From NCBI GenBank assembly GCA_951799425.1, contig OX637398.1:3653501-3717500 (forward strand): 64,000 nt of DNA. The letters run 5' to 3'. This document shows positions 23,330 to 33,786 of this stretch, one piece after another. This DNA comes from Ilex aquifolium. Taxonomy: Eukaryota > Streptophyta > Magnoliopsida > Aquifoliales > Aquifoliaceae. Each line of letters starts with the position of its first letter. Within the stretch, counting starts at the first letter, position 1. The notes under the pieces are model-generated. The model did no database searches, was not told the DNA's origin, and was given only the letters and a program-made list of their open reading frames with translations. The translations under genes were made by a program, and so were the position numbers.

Positions 23330-24153
23330 GGCCTTGTTTGGTACAAAGGAAAAATAGATGGATGAAAAAAAATGATGAAAAATAGAGAGAAAAGAAAGAG
23401 AATCATTTGTTTGGTTTCAAAGGAAAATTAAATGGAACGAAAAAATGGGTGGGAAGTGATTTCATTCGGCTGCCATTTTTTTTTTCGTCCAAAAGCGGGC
23501 GGAAAGTGGGAGAGAATTGCTCCTGACTTTAATGAGGCTAAATAAATTACTTTTATACCCTTCACAATGTGCTATTTTTACATGAACAAGATTTTTCTAG
23601 AAACATGCCACAAAGTCAATTTTTTTGCGATCAATCATACCAAAAAAATTAATACAATACAAACTTAATATAATATGATCCAAATAAATGATTACGACCT
23701 AATTAATTAAAAAAATTGTGTAACATGTTTTGATGTTAAATCGATCAAAATTACATGTCGAATTCATATCATGTTATCATATTATGTCGATAATCATCAC
23801 TCTTATATATTAGACGATTTTTTATTATATCCCTCACTAATCAATTTCGATGAATTTCTCAAAACACACAAACATTATATTTTAAACCATTTATTTAGTT
23901 GATTCCACAAGAAAGTTAGGAAAAAATAATTTTTATTAGTGAGGATATAATGGTAAATTAAATTTGCATGTGTTTTATTTCCTTTAATTTTTCCTCCGAT
24001 ACCAAACAATGAAAAATTAATTCATCCAACTTTTCCATCCATCGTACTAAAAAAAAATGAGAGAAAATGGTTTTCCTTACTCTAAGGATGGAAAGTCTAT
24101 CCCTCATACTTTTTCATCTTTCCTATTTTTTATCCCTCCTACTAAACAGACCA
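23330..24153. mobile_element. Harbinger/Tourist-like non-autonomous element
   Basis: The left end GGCCTTGTTTGGTA and the reverse complement of the right end TGGTCTGTTTAGTA are imperfect inverted repeats of the type common in plant Harbinger-like MITEs. TTA stands outside both ends (23327-23329, 24154-24156), the expected 3-bp duplication. The subterminal parts repeat GATGGAAAA/TTTTCCATCC phrases. At 824 bp it is long for a MITE and carries no transposase. Confidence 0.5.
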
Positions 24154-24485
24154 TTAGATTAGAAAGAGAGGCAAATATATTACTTTTCTAAAATACTTCT
24201 CAAAAATAATTTTCGAGTACTGTTTTTTGAGATGGAAACCAAACAGAACTTTCTAGCTCTGGAATCCTCTTCTATGGCAAGGCAACAATGCGTGCCGAAA
24301 TGGAATGTGGAGAAACAACATGCCGGTCCAAATTTGTTTCTGCAAGTACCAGAATATTGATCCAAAACAATCAAAAAATACATTAGGTCCACAAATTATT
24401 TGAACCACCATTCGCCAAATGTATAATCTAATCACCTTTCAAACCTTCGAGAAAATCTTTTATACGAAATTATACACACAATTTT

Positions 24486-26978
24486 TGTAAAACCCGAGTA
24501 AATTTGATATTTTTCCGAAAAAGAGTACAAAATTGTCATTTGTCACTATAATGCGGGAATTAAAATACGTAATCTCTAGAGCTCGTATGACACAACGGAT
24601 TTCGCCGTTGGATTCGTATCGCGAAATCGAGTCACCCAAACTAATTTCGTCAACTTCCGAGATAGTCGAATTTTTCACGTTTTACGAGACGACTGTGTCG
24701 AATGACCTCATAAAGGTCCCCATAAATGAAAAATATAAAATTTTCTTATAATTGAATTAAAGTTCAAATAAAATTAATTTGAAATTAAACCGGGATCAAA
24801 TAAATCATTTCGGGGCGAAAAACGGACCCGAACAAGTGGGGGGCGTGTGGCGCGATCTGAGCCAAGCCTTGGAAATTATAAATAGGGTTAAAAATCAGAT
24901 ATTTGGCACAAATATCTCTGATTTTCTGCTGGCTTGAACGTTGGAGAGAAGAGAGAGAAATCCAAGATTTTTTTCGTCGATTCCCGGAGTTCCGTCGGTT
25001 GGAATCCGTCGAGCCAAGAGTTAAAGTCGATCTACTTGACGAGGGCTATGCAACCACACAAATAACGAAGAATTGCACCAAAGATCCAAAGAGAAGATTT
25101 TGAGAAACCAAGACTTTGAGGTTGGTGTTGGTGTTCTTGGAGGTTCTACCACTTCTATTACGCTTTAAGAGGTAGAGTTCTTACTACTTTGGTTTTATTC
25201 CACCATTGGGTGTTGATAGACAAATGGTTAGATATATAAATTGACCCAAGAAATGTCTATGGTCATGGAAATGAGGAAATTTGATATATAAATGATTTAG
25301 GCTAATTTCTAGCTTGATTTTGGTATGTGGAAGTTACTTGAATAATTTCTTGTGACATGGTGAAATTTTGGGCATGTTATGTGTTTAACATGATTATTGT
25401 ATTGAAGGTGTTTGATAAAATGCCTTGAGTTATTGGAATTTGGCATTTGGGTGGGCATGCTATATGTTTATATTGTGCCTTATGAATGACATGGGTTATG
25501 TGATAACATGTTGATAAATTGTTGTTGATATATGCTTATTGATGTATTGACAAGGTGAGAAAGTTTGGTGTTTATATGCATAGGATATAAATTGTCATGG
25601 TACATGTTGATATGTAGTTTAAATTGTCCATATGACATTCATTACATATGAGACATGACATTGATATGCAATGGTTCATTACATTGCATTTACACGGAGA
25701 CATCGCATCATGAGGGTGTGTGTGCATGGTTGTCGTCATCACCTCACTTGGTAGATGACAGGTGGACTTGGGAAAGTTGGGTCGATGATTCGACTAAGTC
25801 GCGCGGTTGCATGAAAATTGGGTTGGAGTAGCAAGAAGGGCTAGACTATCACTCGGGTGAGAGACCCGGTGATTGGATACGCACTCCATTGGTATAATAG
25901 TCCATAAAATGTGTTGGTGTACGCGGAACCGTTGGTGGAAGTCCATGAATTCCGTGTCAGTTGGGTACCGTTGGTGTAAGTCCATGAATATTCACCCCAA
26001 GAAAGACCCTAGATTTGTAAATGTCATTTGATGTGTAACATAGATGACAGAGTCAGTCACATGGGTACTTGCATGTGTTGAGGAGTCGGAAAGGGCTCGG
26101 GTTGATGTGCGTGAGTGAGTCTCATCTCATTTCATGGCATAGCATGGTGAATTCCTACATGGAATACATATTCTTGAGTGGAATGTTATAAAGTGTTAAT
26201 CGGTTGCATTGTGAACATTTCATATGCATCTAGGGTAAGGAGTAGCCTCTGTAGGGGATACTCTATTGAGCGTAACTCACCCTATACGGGAAAATATTTC
26301 AGGTGTGGGACACACGCCGGTGGACGGCTCTCATTTGGAGCCTCAAGAGTGATTACTTGGAGCTTTTGTAAAAATATTTATGAAAACTTAGTTTTGGCAT
26401 GTAAATTTATGTAAGTGAATGTAATAGAACTTGTGAGTACCAAGTTTTGTGTGGGAAATGATGTTAAACATGTATTGGATGGATGTGGAAGGGTTTGGAA
26501 TGGATTTGAAATCCAAAACAATTGAAATAGGCAAAAATGGACAGACAGTACCGATATGCTTCTGTCCAGTGGGCAAACCGTTCCGGTACATAGTACCGGT
26601 ACACTTTTTTTCAGTAGGTAGACAGTACCGGTACAGCGTACCGGTATGCTTTTTTTCCAGTGGGCAAACCGTACCGATACGCAGTACTGGTACTCTTTCC
26701 AAAAATTTCAAATTTTAAAACTGTTTTGCCATGTTTTCAGCCTATGTTTTCCTTCCCTCCAAAGATGTAAATGGACCATAATGGAGTATAAATCATGGTA
26801 TATTGGACCTTGGTTGGATCCAATGAACAATGGAACACGGGTTACACTTGTGGGCTATAATCCCCGTTAAGGGGATGCTATCGACGTGGTGTTGGGTTAA
26901 ACGACATCCACGGATATTTCCGCGAGTTGATGGATGATCAACGGTTAATAAAGGACCCTCGGTATTAGGGGCGTCACA
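24486..26978 (+). mobile_element. Long LTR (about 2.5 kb) of a Gypsy-type element
   Basis: The block begins TGTAAAACCCGAG and ends GGGGCGTCACA (TG...CA). A tRNA primer site follows 3 bases later. A TATAAATA box lies at 24877-24884, about 390 bases in. The length and the tRNA-Met primer suit Tekay-like chromoviruses, but no protein is present to confirm this. No second LTR occurs in the window, so it is a truncated element: 5' LTR plus a little internal sequence. It contains no gene. Confidence 0.65.
26545..26700. repeat. GTACCGGTAC-rich tandem repeat inside the LTR
   Basis: About four degenerate units of 35-50 bases, each with a GTACCGGTAC-like palindrome next to TTTTTTCCAGTGGGCAAACC. Every unit can form small hairpins. 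The role is unknown; it may be an internal minisatellite of the LTR. Confidence 0.65.
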
Positions 26979-26981
26979 GCT

Positions 26982-26993
26982 TGGTATCAGAGC
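26982..26993 (+). other. Primer-binding site, initiator tRNA-Met
   Basis: TGGTATCAGAGC is the standard plant retrotransposon primer site complementary to the 3' end of initiator tRNA-Met. It fixes the right border of the LTR at 26978 and the element's orientation as plus. Confidence 0.8.
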
Positions 26994-27409
26994 ATATTTA
27001 TATCTTGGCTTGATTTAGGTTAATTACGGACGCCCGGTTTTAAGGGTGTCCCAATTTTGAAGCAATATCAATGTTAGATTCTCTGAATAACCATCCAACC
27101 CTTCACGAGGTTATGATGATCAAACCTAGATGTGAATGTGATCCTATCAAGAATAGAAAACCAACCGTGAGTTACTTGATCCTATCAAAATCGACTCGTT
27201 AACCAACTGCAACATCATAGACAACTGCCATTGTTTTATGGTAGAAGGATCCATAGAAATTCAAAACTTAGGGTTTTATTTTTATATAACATGAGTTGAT
27301 TATGCTCAATTAATCAAAAGACTTAAAACGAGGGGGGAGTGAATATTTTTAAAGAAAATTTCCTACACTTTATCATCACAAAATACAATAAAAGACACCA
27401 TCCGGGAAT
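26994..27409. other. Short internal remnant of the retroelement and 3' flank of the PPR gene
   Basis: The first part (to perhaps 27200) is probably untranslated internal sequence of the element. The part next to 27409 is presumably the 3' UTR of the minus-strand PPR gene. No gene. Confidence 0.35.
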
Positions 27410-29386
27410 CTAAGCAGCCACAACAGTGGCAGCAGCAGCAGCAGCAGCTGTAGAAGATTTCATGGAACAGAAGAGATTCAAAACATCAGCATGGTTACGG
27501 ATGTATCTCGGGCATTTTGAGAGGAAATCTTGTGCTTCATTATGCCTTCCAGCCCTAAAATATGCTTCAAAGACGCGAAGAAACACGGATGTAGATGGGA
27601 ACCTCTTCACCGTCATAGCTTTCAGCAACATAGCAGCATCATCAGCAGTTCCAGTTCTAGAAATGTAGTCAACAAATGGATCCAAGAAAGGAGGATACCC
27701 TTGACTTTTCATCAAACCCAAAAGATTCAAAGCTTCATTAAAACCCCCCTGAACCAGAAGCTTGCTCAGCAATAATTTATATGTAGTATGCAAAGGTTTT
27801 AACTCTCTCTCATTGACCATATCGGAAAGAAGCTTGCATGCAACCATTGCTCTGTTCTTACAACAGTATGCATTAACCAACAATTCTAAAGCATACCCAG
27901 CATGAGTTGCCCCCTTCTTATCAACCATCTTTTGAAAACAATCAGAAGCTTCGTCAAGATCACCAGCTATAAAGTGTCCTTCAACTAAAGATGCCCACGT
28001 TTTGTAACTTGGGCTACACCCAGACGTTTCTATGTTATTCATAAATTCACTTGCTTCATCCTTTTTCCCATGACTGCTAAGCTGAAAGGCAATTTTGCCC
28101 TGCAAAGGATCACTAGGTAAGAGGCCACCTTCCTCAAGAGCTTTCAATATCTTATTGAATTCCCCGAATCTTCCAACACTGGTTAAAGACTTGAGAACTG
28201 CATCAAGAGTCGAATTCGTCAACACATTCCCACTCCCCTTAAAAACCCTCACGACTCTAGTAAACAAATCCATATCTACCTCCTTACTAACAACTAATTT
28301 CCTCAAAAGATAAGTACAATCATGCACTGAGGGCTTATTCTCACCAATCATCGCAAACTCATACAAATCCACAGCATCCTTTATCATTTTCCTCTTCAGA
28401 AACAGCCCCAAAACCTTGACGTACACCCCTTTCTTGATTTCATACCCAGCACCCCTCATTTCATTGACCACTCTCCAGAACTTCTCAACACTCTCTTCCC
28501 TACCCAATACCAATGCCATGGCATTATAACTCTGCTTATTGTGCTTAAACAAGCCACTTTCCTCAATCCATCTAAAGAATATCAATGCCTTATTTGGTTC
28601 ATTCCCAACATTTTCTAATACCATTGCAACTAAGTCAGAAAACTCAACATTCAATTCTTTCAACCGCTTTTCTACAGTATCCCCCCAAACTTCTCGTCGA
28701 ATAACCTTACAAACCCTAGAACAAACATTTTCAATAGAATTATCCACTGAACCAGATGCAAACAATTCTTTTAACTTCTCTAAGTCACTACCCATTCCTT
28801 CCTTTTCGAATTTTTCTGCAACCCTAATAAATGTACCCTTTGACACTCCATACCCTTTCTTTTTCATAATTCCAAACATGTCCCAAAACTCATTCACAAA
28901 CCCATTCACACCCAGTATACCCAACATCAAGTTATACGACTTTGAGCTCAATCTTTCGCTTTCTCTATCTAAAACCCAATCGAAAAACCTCTTAGCAACC
29001 TCAGGGGCTGCATTGAGATTCTCTAAAACCTTTAGCACCACTTCATGACTTATAACGATGTTATTGGACTCTAATTCAAGCTTAATCTCATCATTAGGAA
29101 TTCTTTCTTTCAAGAAAATATCTGTTAATAGAAGTACCTGATCTGAGTCTTTGTGCTCGACGGCAAGTTCAGATGAAGAGAAATAGCGGAATATAGGGTT
29201 TTGGACAGGGGAAATGAAGGATGGTGGGGACACGTAAGGTGCACGTGAGTGGACGAGTGAGGAAGAGAACGATCGAAGAGAGTGTACCTGGAAGCGAGAC
29301 TGATAGTACTGAGCCAAGTGTGTCGATATGTGCGGTTGAGATCGAGAGTGGCATCGGAGAAGAAGCAGACGCCATTGATTTCTCAT
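27410..29386 (-). CDS. Pentatricopeptide repeat protein, mitochondrial type (At3g02490/At5g15980-like)
   Basis: An intronless gene of 658 residues, as usual for plant PPR genes. PPR proteins bind organellar RNA one base per repeat and act in processing, stability or translation. The N-terminus (residues 1-50) is rich in Arg, Ser and His with few acidic residues, as in a mitochondrial presequence. From about residue 110 to 640 follow degenerate P-type repeats (phrases such as SYNLMLGILGVNGFVNEFW, SYNAMALVLGREESVEKFW, TYKLLLSKLLVQGGFNEAL). There is no E/DYW editing domain. The C-terminus ends in a run of alanines (GCA/GCT/GCC codons, about residues 648-658) that is unusual for the family. Identity as the At3g02490-type protein rests on length, overall layout and genomic neighbours and should be checked. 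Its RNA target is unknown. Confidence 0.9.
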   Translation of the reverse strand: MRNQWRLLLLRCHSRSQPHISTHLAQYYQSRFQVHSLRSFSSSLVHSRAPYVSPPSFISPVQNPIFRYFSSSELAVEHKDSDQVLLLTDIFLKERIPNDEIKLELESNNIVISHEVVLKVLENLNAAPEVAKRFFDWVLDRESERLSSKSYNLMLGILGVNGFVNEFWDMFGIMKKKGYGVSKGTFIRVAEKFEKEGMGSDLEKLKELFASGSVDNSIENVCSRVCKVIRREVWGDTVEKRLKELNVEFSDLVAMVLENVGNEPNKALIFFRWIEESGLFKHNKQSYNAMALVLGREESVEKFWRVVNEMRGAGYEIKKGVYVKVLGLFLKRKMIKDAVDLYEFAMIGENKPSVHDCTYLLRKLVVSKEVDMDLFTRVVRVFKGSGNVLTNSTLDAVLKSLTSVGRFGEFNKILKALEEGGLLPSDPLQGKIAFQLSSHGKKDEASEFMNNIETSGCSPSYKTWASLVEGHFIAGDLDEASDCFQKMVDKKGATHAGYALELLVNAYCCKNRAMVACKLLSDMVNERELKPLHTTYKLLLSKLLVQGGFNEALNLLGLMKSQGYPPFLDPFVDYISRTGTADDAAMLLKAMTVKRFPSTSVFLRVFEAYFRAGRHNEAQDFLSKCPRYIRNHADVLNLFCSMKSSTAAAAAAATVVAA

Positions 29387-30758
29387 TTTCTTCTGCGTAA
29401 ATTAGGGTTTTGAAAATGGAGGAGGAGGAGGTTTATCTGTTTCGGTTGAGTTCGTGTAAAAATTATAGTTGGGAGGCGTAAATTTTGCATTCATTTTTAA
29501 TTATGCCCCTCTATTTTATTTTGTCTCAATTGATCCCAATAACTATAAAATTGTTTCAATTAAGGCCCTCTGATTCCGTCCAAGACAGCACAGAAAAAAC
29601 GTGCCTTTCACGTGAGCTTTTGTTTTTTTGTTGTGGGTTCAGCTGTCAGAATGTTCGAACCAGTTTACGCACACTTCAACTAATCCTCTCCCTAATCCAG
29701 TTAAAGGTAAATCATCCACACCGGAATTTGAGTATTCATAAGGGATAAATTTCTCATGACTTAGCCTCAAGAGATTGTCAAAATTCGAACTCAAAATATC
29801 TTAATTTAGAATTTCTCTCTATTACTACTTGATCTATCCCTTATAATTTCTTTGAATATCTTAATTTAGAATTTCTCTTTATTACTACTTGATCTATCCC
29901 CTAGAATTTCTTTGGGAAATTTGGAGGCTGGTCCCCCTATATGGACTTATTTGGAGATAAGTCCGTCAAGGAAACTTATTTGGTTTTAAGTCCGTTTTTT
30001 GTCAATTTTACTATTATAACTCTTCCCTGTAAGAATATGTTAACGACGTTTATGAACACAATAACCAGTCATATACATCTCCTTCATAATTGCCTTCAAA
30101 TCTGGCTACAATCTTCCAAGTCACAATATTTTCTTATCCAAAAAATAAGAAATTGGCATTTACCAAAAATCATTCATATTCAAATTTCAAATTTCAAACT
30201 CATTACATTTCATAAAATTCAATTTTAATTTACTATTCCAATTTACTTTGGGCATGTGTTGGTTGCATAGAAATTCGGTTCTCTCACAAGATGGGCTTGT
30301 TGGATTTTGGTTTAAGTAGAGCTCCCAATTGGGCTTTAAACTTTCGATTGGTGCACCCAACTATTTTGCCCTGGATCCTTATACAATAGCATCAGTATCA
30401 AATAATCTGATTTATGAAGAGTTGTACAATTATTCTCGATTTATCTAAGTTAATTTTAAACGTAAAAATAATAATCTAATGCACGAGACTTTTATCATTG
30501 TAGAATCTAATGAGAGTCGGTTTTCTACAGTCTTACTCCTACATGCGAAGAAATTATTTTCATGACTCGAACCTATAATATTTATATCATAATAGAACAA
30601 CCTTATTACTTAATAAATAAATTGTATAATTAATAAAGAAATCTTGGGTGAATCCAAGATTCTTGAATTATTCAAATTAATTTATAAGAAGGACCTCATT
30701 TTAAAACTGTTATTCATTCTTAGCAGGAGTACAAGAGTGGAGAAGATTGAGACAGTAA

Positions 30759-30963
30759 GACCGTGTTTTGTTGGGGCATATTAGAGGGTGGGATTGGACT
30801 AGATTAGTCTAAGGGCTACTTCATACTAAGTTTGGGTCATGTTATACAGTCCCTTTTTATTGATTTTGATAAAATGGTTAATCAATTATTGCTTCCATTT
30901 TGAATTGGATTGAAATCAATTATCCCATCTCATCTCATATTATACCTGAACCAAACATGCTCT
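30759..30963. mobile_element. Possible MITE with GCATGTTTGG-type ends
   Basis: The left end GACCGTGTTTTGTTGGGGC and the reverse complement of the right end GAGCATGTTTGGTTCAGGT resemble each other and known plant MITE ends. Flanks TAA and TAG could be a decayed 3-bp duplication. The evidence is modest. Confidence 0.35.
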
Positions 30964-31188
30964 AGTGTTTCATTCAGAATCATTAACAAAGAAGCAAATA
31001 CATTTGGAGTGGATATTTGATCGATACATAGGTCACATAGTAGGAGAGGTCGGACTTACAACAATAACAAATATTTATCCGCCCAAGTGATATATCACAA
31101 ATTTGAGTTTGAGAATCAATCTCTCTAAAACGGGGTGACATTGACTTTCACTTATACTTCATTTAAAGGTGGAAGTCTTACACAATGG

Positions 31189-31578
31189 TTACAACATTTC
31201 TTTTTTACACGACTCAAAATGTCGGAAAGATTTGTTATCAAACTCGCAATGTTGATATGACTCAAGGTTATTTGCCCACCACTTATTTCTCTCAAACTCC
31301 GCATAGATGGAAGTCTTACACAATGGTATGACTTTTATATTTCCATGGAAAAGAACTTCTCTTCTTTGTTCAAACTTCAGAGGAAATTCATGGCCCATTC
31401 TATTACTTAGGCTGATCACTAGGCTTGGCCCTTGGCCAGGCCAGCTTGGTGATTCATGCTCTGAGAATTGTTGATATAAGAAGGAACCAATGATATGAAA
31501 CATTAAAGAGGAACAGATGGAGGCCCTCCTCCATACAGTGATGCTACATATGTAGGAGTGAGAACCCTCCCTTTCCAC
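31189..31578 (-). CDS. Unrecognised ORF, 129 codons
   Basis: An ATG-initiated frame that is longer than most chance frames in this AT-rich DNA. I recognise no domain. It has a tryptophan- and serine-rich middle (ESPSWPGQGPSLVISLSNRM) and a basic C-terminus, with no clear signal peptide or membrane span. No splice context or neighbours suggest a function. It may be a chance frame or a fragment of an old element. Transcript evidence would be needed to accept it. Confidence 0.15.
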   Translation of the reverse strand: MEREGSHSYICSITVWRRASICSSLMFHIIGSFLYQQFSEHESPSWPGQGPSLVISLSNRMGHEFPLKFEQRREVLFHGNIKVIPLCKTSIYAEFERNKWWANNLESYQHCEFDNKSFRHFESCKKEML

Positions 31579-32324
31579 ACTAATTCTCTTCCCTCCAATT
31601 TCTGTAAAAGATATCTCTTCAAGGTATGGTCAATTTAGACTGCCTTATTATTGGAACAAAGTAAGTAATACAAATTGGACACTTGAGGTACTAAAGTGAC
31701 AAAACTGAAAGAATGAAGACCAGAATGATACAAAATGCATACATGATGTACAATTTAGGGTATTTTACCTTTCTTGTATTTCATATCATATGAAAAACCA
31801 ATGGTCAGTACTCGTATCAACAAAATTTCCCCTCTGAATGAATGGATTACAAACCTGCATCAACAACATACTGCATTCCACAGTTGCCATAATTTTATTC
31901 CTCAGTAGCAGCTGCTCTGCTCCTCCATATATACATCTTGTTGGACTTTCATTGCCTCAAGGTTCAGCTGCTCAAGCCGTAGTGCAGGCCCATTTCTTAT
32001 TTCTCCCATTTTGTCCCATCATTTCCTAAAACAAACTTGGATGACTATGGATGGTTAATCATATGCTCAGATTAATGCAATATACAAAAAATTGCTGATG
32101 TACTATGGATAATGTGAATTAGTAGTCTCCAACTTGAAGGAAAGGTCAGAATACTCAAAGAAACCGATAAGAGGAAGGCAACAATGGACTCAATGGACAC
32201 AAATGAAACTTTAAAAATCATAGAAAAACAACAACAAAAAAGGGCCTTATTTGGGGAAACTGTATTTTAAGAGGATGGAACCTGGTACGAAATCAGTATC
32301 CACTAGATGCTACAACCGTAATGG

Positions 32325-32348
32325 GGAGAGAGAGAGAGAGAGAGAGGG
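32325..32348. repeat. (GA)n microsatellite
   Basis: A GA run with a single G interruption, about 15 bases upstream of the tRNA-Ala copy. Confidence 0.85.
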
Positions 32349-32364
32349 AGAGAAGGGGGGGCAG

Positions 32365-32437
32365 GGGGATGTAGCTCAAATGGTAGAGTGCTAGCTTTGC
32401 ATTCGAGAGGTACAGGGTTCGATCCCCTGCATCTGCA
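32365..32437 (+). tRNA. tRNA-Ala(TGC), degenerate copy
   Basis: The 73-base cloverleaf is recognisable: acceptor GGGGATG, D arm with GCTC/GAGT, loop TTTGCAT with anticodon TGC at positions 34-36, T arm CAGGG-TTCGATC-CCCTG, and discriminator A. Compared with the normal plant tRNA-Ala it has mismatches in the anticodon stem (CTAGC opposite TCGAG gives A-G and C-T) and one G-G at the second acceptor pair. The internal promoter boxes (A box TAGCTCAAATGG, B box GGTTCGATCC) look intact, so it may still be transcribed, but decay to a pseudogene is likely. No T-run terminator follows closely. Confidence 0.7.
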
Positions 32438-33786
32438 CTCAATTAAACATTTACTTACCAAATAAAAGAAATAGAAGGAGAGTATTTGCATCATCAAGAG
32501 GTGCAAAAGAGGTATCAGGCTTACTGAAGCCAACAAAGCACACAGTCACCTTGAGAAGTGTGCAGTACATTTAATTCAAAGCAATCCTTTGGGCATATGC
32601 ATTGGGCCAAGGTGCAAGGCACGCTAAGGGCACGTTTTTAATTTTGTCAAGGTGGCTTCTAATTAACGAACTTTCTTAATACCTAACCGATTGACCATAA
32701 GGCAAGTTCCTTTCTGACATTACTACATTGTTTGTACTAATATAAGGGCCCTAACACTATAAAGTATAGCAAGATCTATCTCCACCTACAGTAAAGGAAC
32801 CATATACCTCCTGTTGCCAGAGTGTAATTTATAGAGCATAGTTGGTTTCACAACTTGGAAGGGGTCCACTAGCAAATCACACATACAGTTCAAGGTCAAG
32901 ACATATAGTGAATATACATGATAAATTTGATCTCATTTGAATTGTTATTATAGAAAACAAAAGCCTTTTAACGTGCTTACCTGTATATTGGAAAGTGCAA
33001 TAGTCAATTTCCAGGCTTCTTGGACTAGAAACGCCATGACCCCAAAGTGGAGCGAAGTTGTCCACGATCTATACATAAGAGTACAACTGTCACAAAAAGA
33101 AATACGAACTCCACAAGCCTGTCAATAGATGGGGATGCACTGAACCCTTTGATCAACTCGCCTTGGTTTTGACTTTTGACGCAATGTATACCCTTTTTGA
33201 TACCTGGGAACTGACAAGGGACACTGATCTGCTGCTTCCTGCCTGATCTCTGTCTTTTAACACTCGAGTCACTTGCGTCCCTCTGCCAACCGCGCATCCC
33301 CTATCATCAACCTTGACGTTTATAAGTAAGCCTCACTTGATCATAAATGGTTTAATAAAGCTACCACCACAGCTCCCCAAGTCAGTATGGATCCCCAGGC
33401 GAAGTTCTTCATATCCATGCTGCCTCGACTTGGACCCCACTTAGTGGGGTCTTGTATCCATGCTGCCTCAACATCAAACTTAGTGCTTGTTACCTAAGCA
33501 GGACCGCTCAAACTCTTTCTATCAAACCCCTTTCTCTTTCCTTTATACTAGACTGCTCAAACTTCGCTTAAATAAGAGAATCAGGCATGGTAACTCAAGG
33601 TGGTTGTCAACAACAGAAATTAGGGTTTAACAAGCCAGATTATATAATTACCTGTGGATATATTAGTAAGTGCCAGAATATTTCTAAGGCACTCAATAGA
33701 TTGCCGAGAGTAAATGTACATGTTAGCACTCCCATAAAGTATGATAAACTTGATCATGAAATTTTGAAGACATCTCCAATAATCCT
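32438..33786. other. Spacer and 3' flank of the second PPR gene
   Basis: No recognisable gene. At 33413-33469 a 14-base direct repeat (ATCCATGCTGCCTC) brackets a 29-base insert containing the hairpin GACCCCAC-TTA-GTGGGGTC, which looks like a small retroposon tail insertion. Confidence 0.35.

Larger units (their letters stand above)
29387..32364. other. Spacer between PPR gene and tRNA
   Basis: A short duplication (ATATCTTAATTTAGAATTTCTCT...TACTTGATCTATCCC) occurs at about 29797-29842 and 29855-29900. A minus-strand frame of 129 codons (31189-31578) is treated separately. A GA microsatellite at 32325-32348 directly precedes the tRNA copy. Otherwise no gene is seen. Confidence 0.35.

Noticed and set aside
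28539..29048. 169-codon plus-strand frame inside the first PPR gene
   Set aside because: Antisense shadow of a strongly supported PPR coding sequence.
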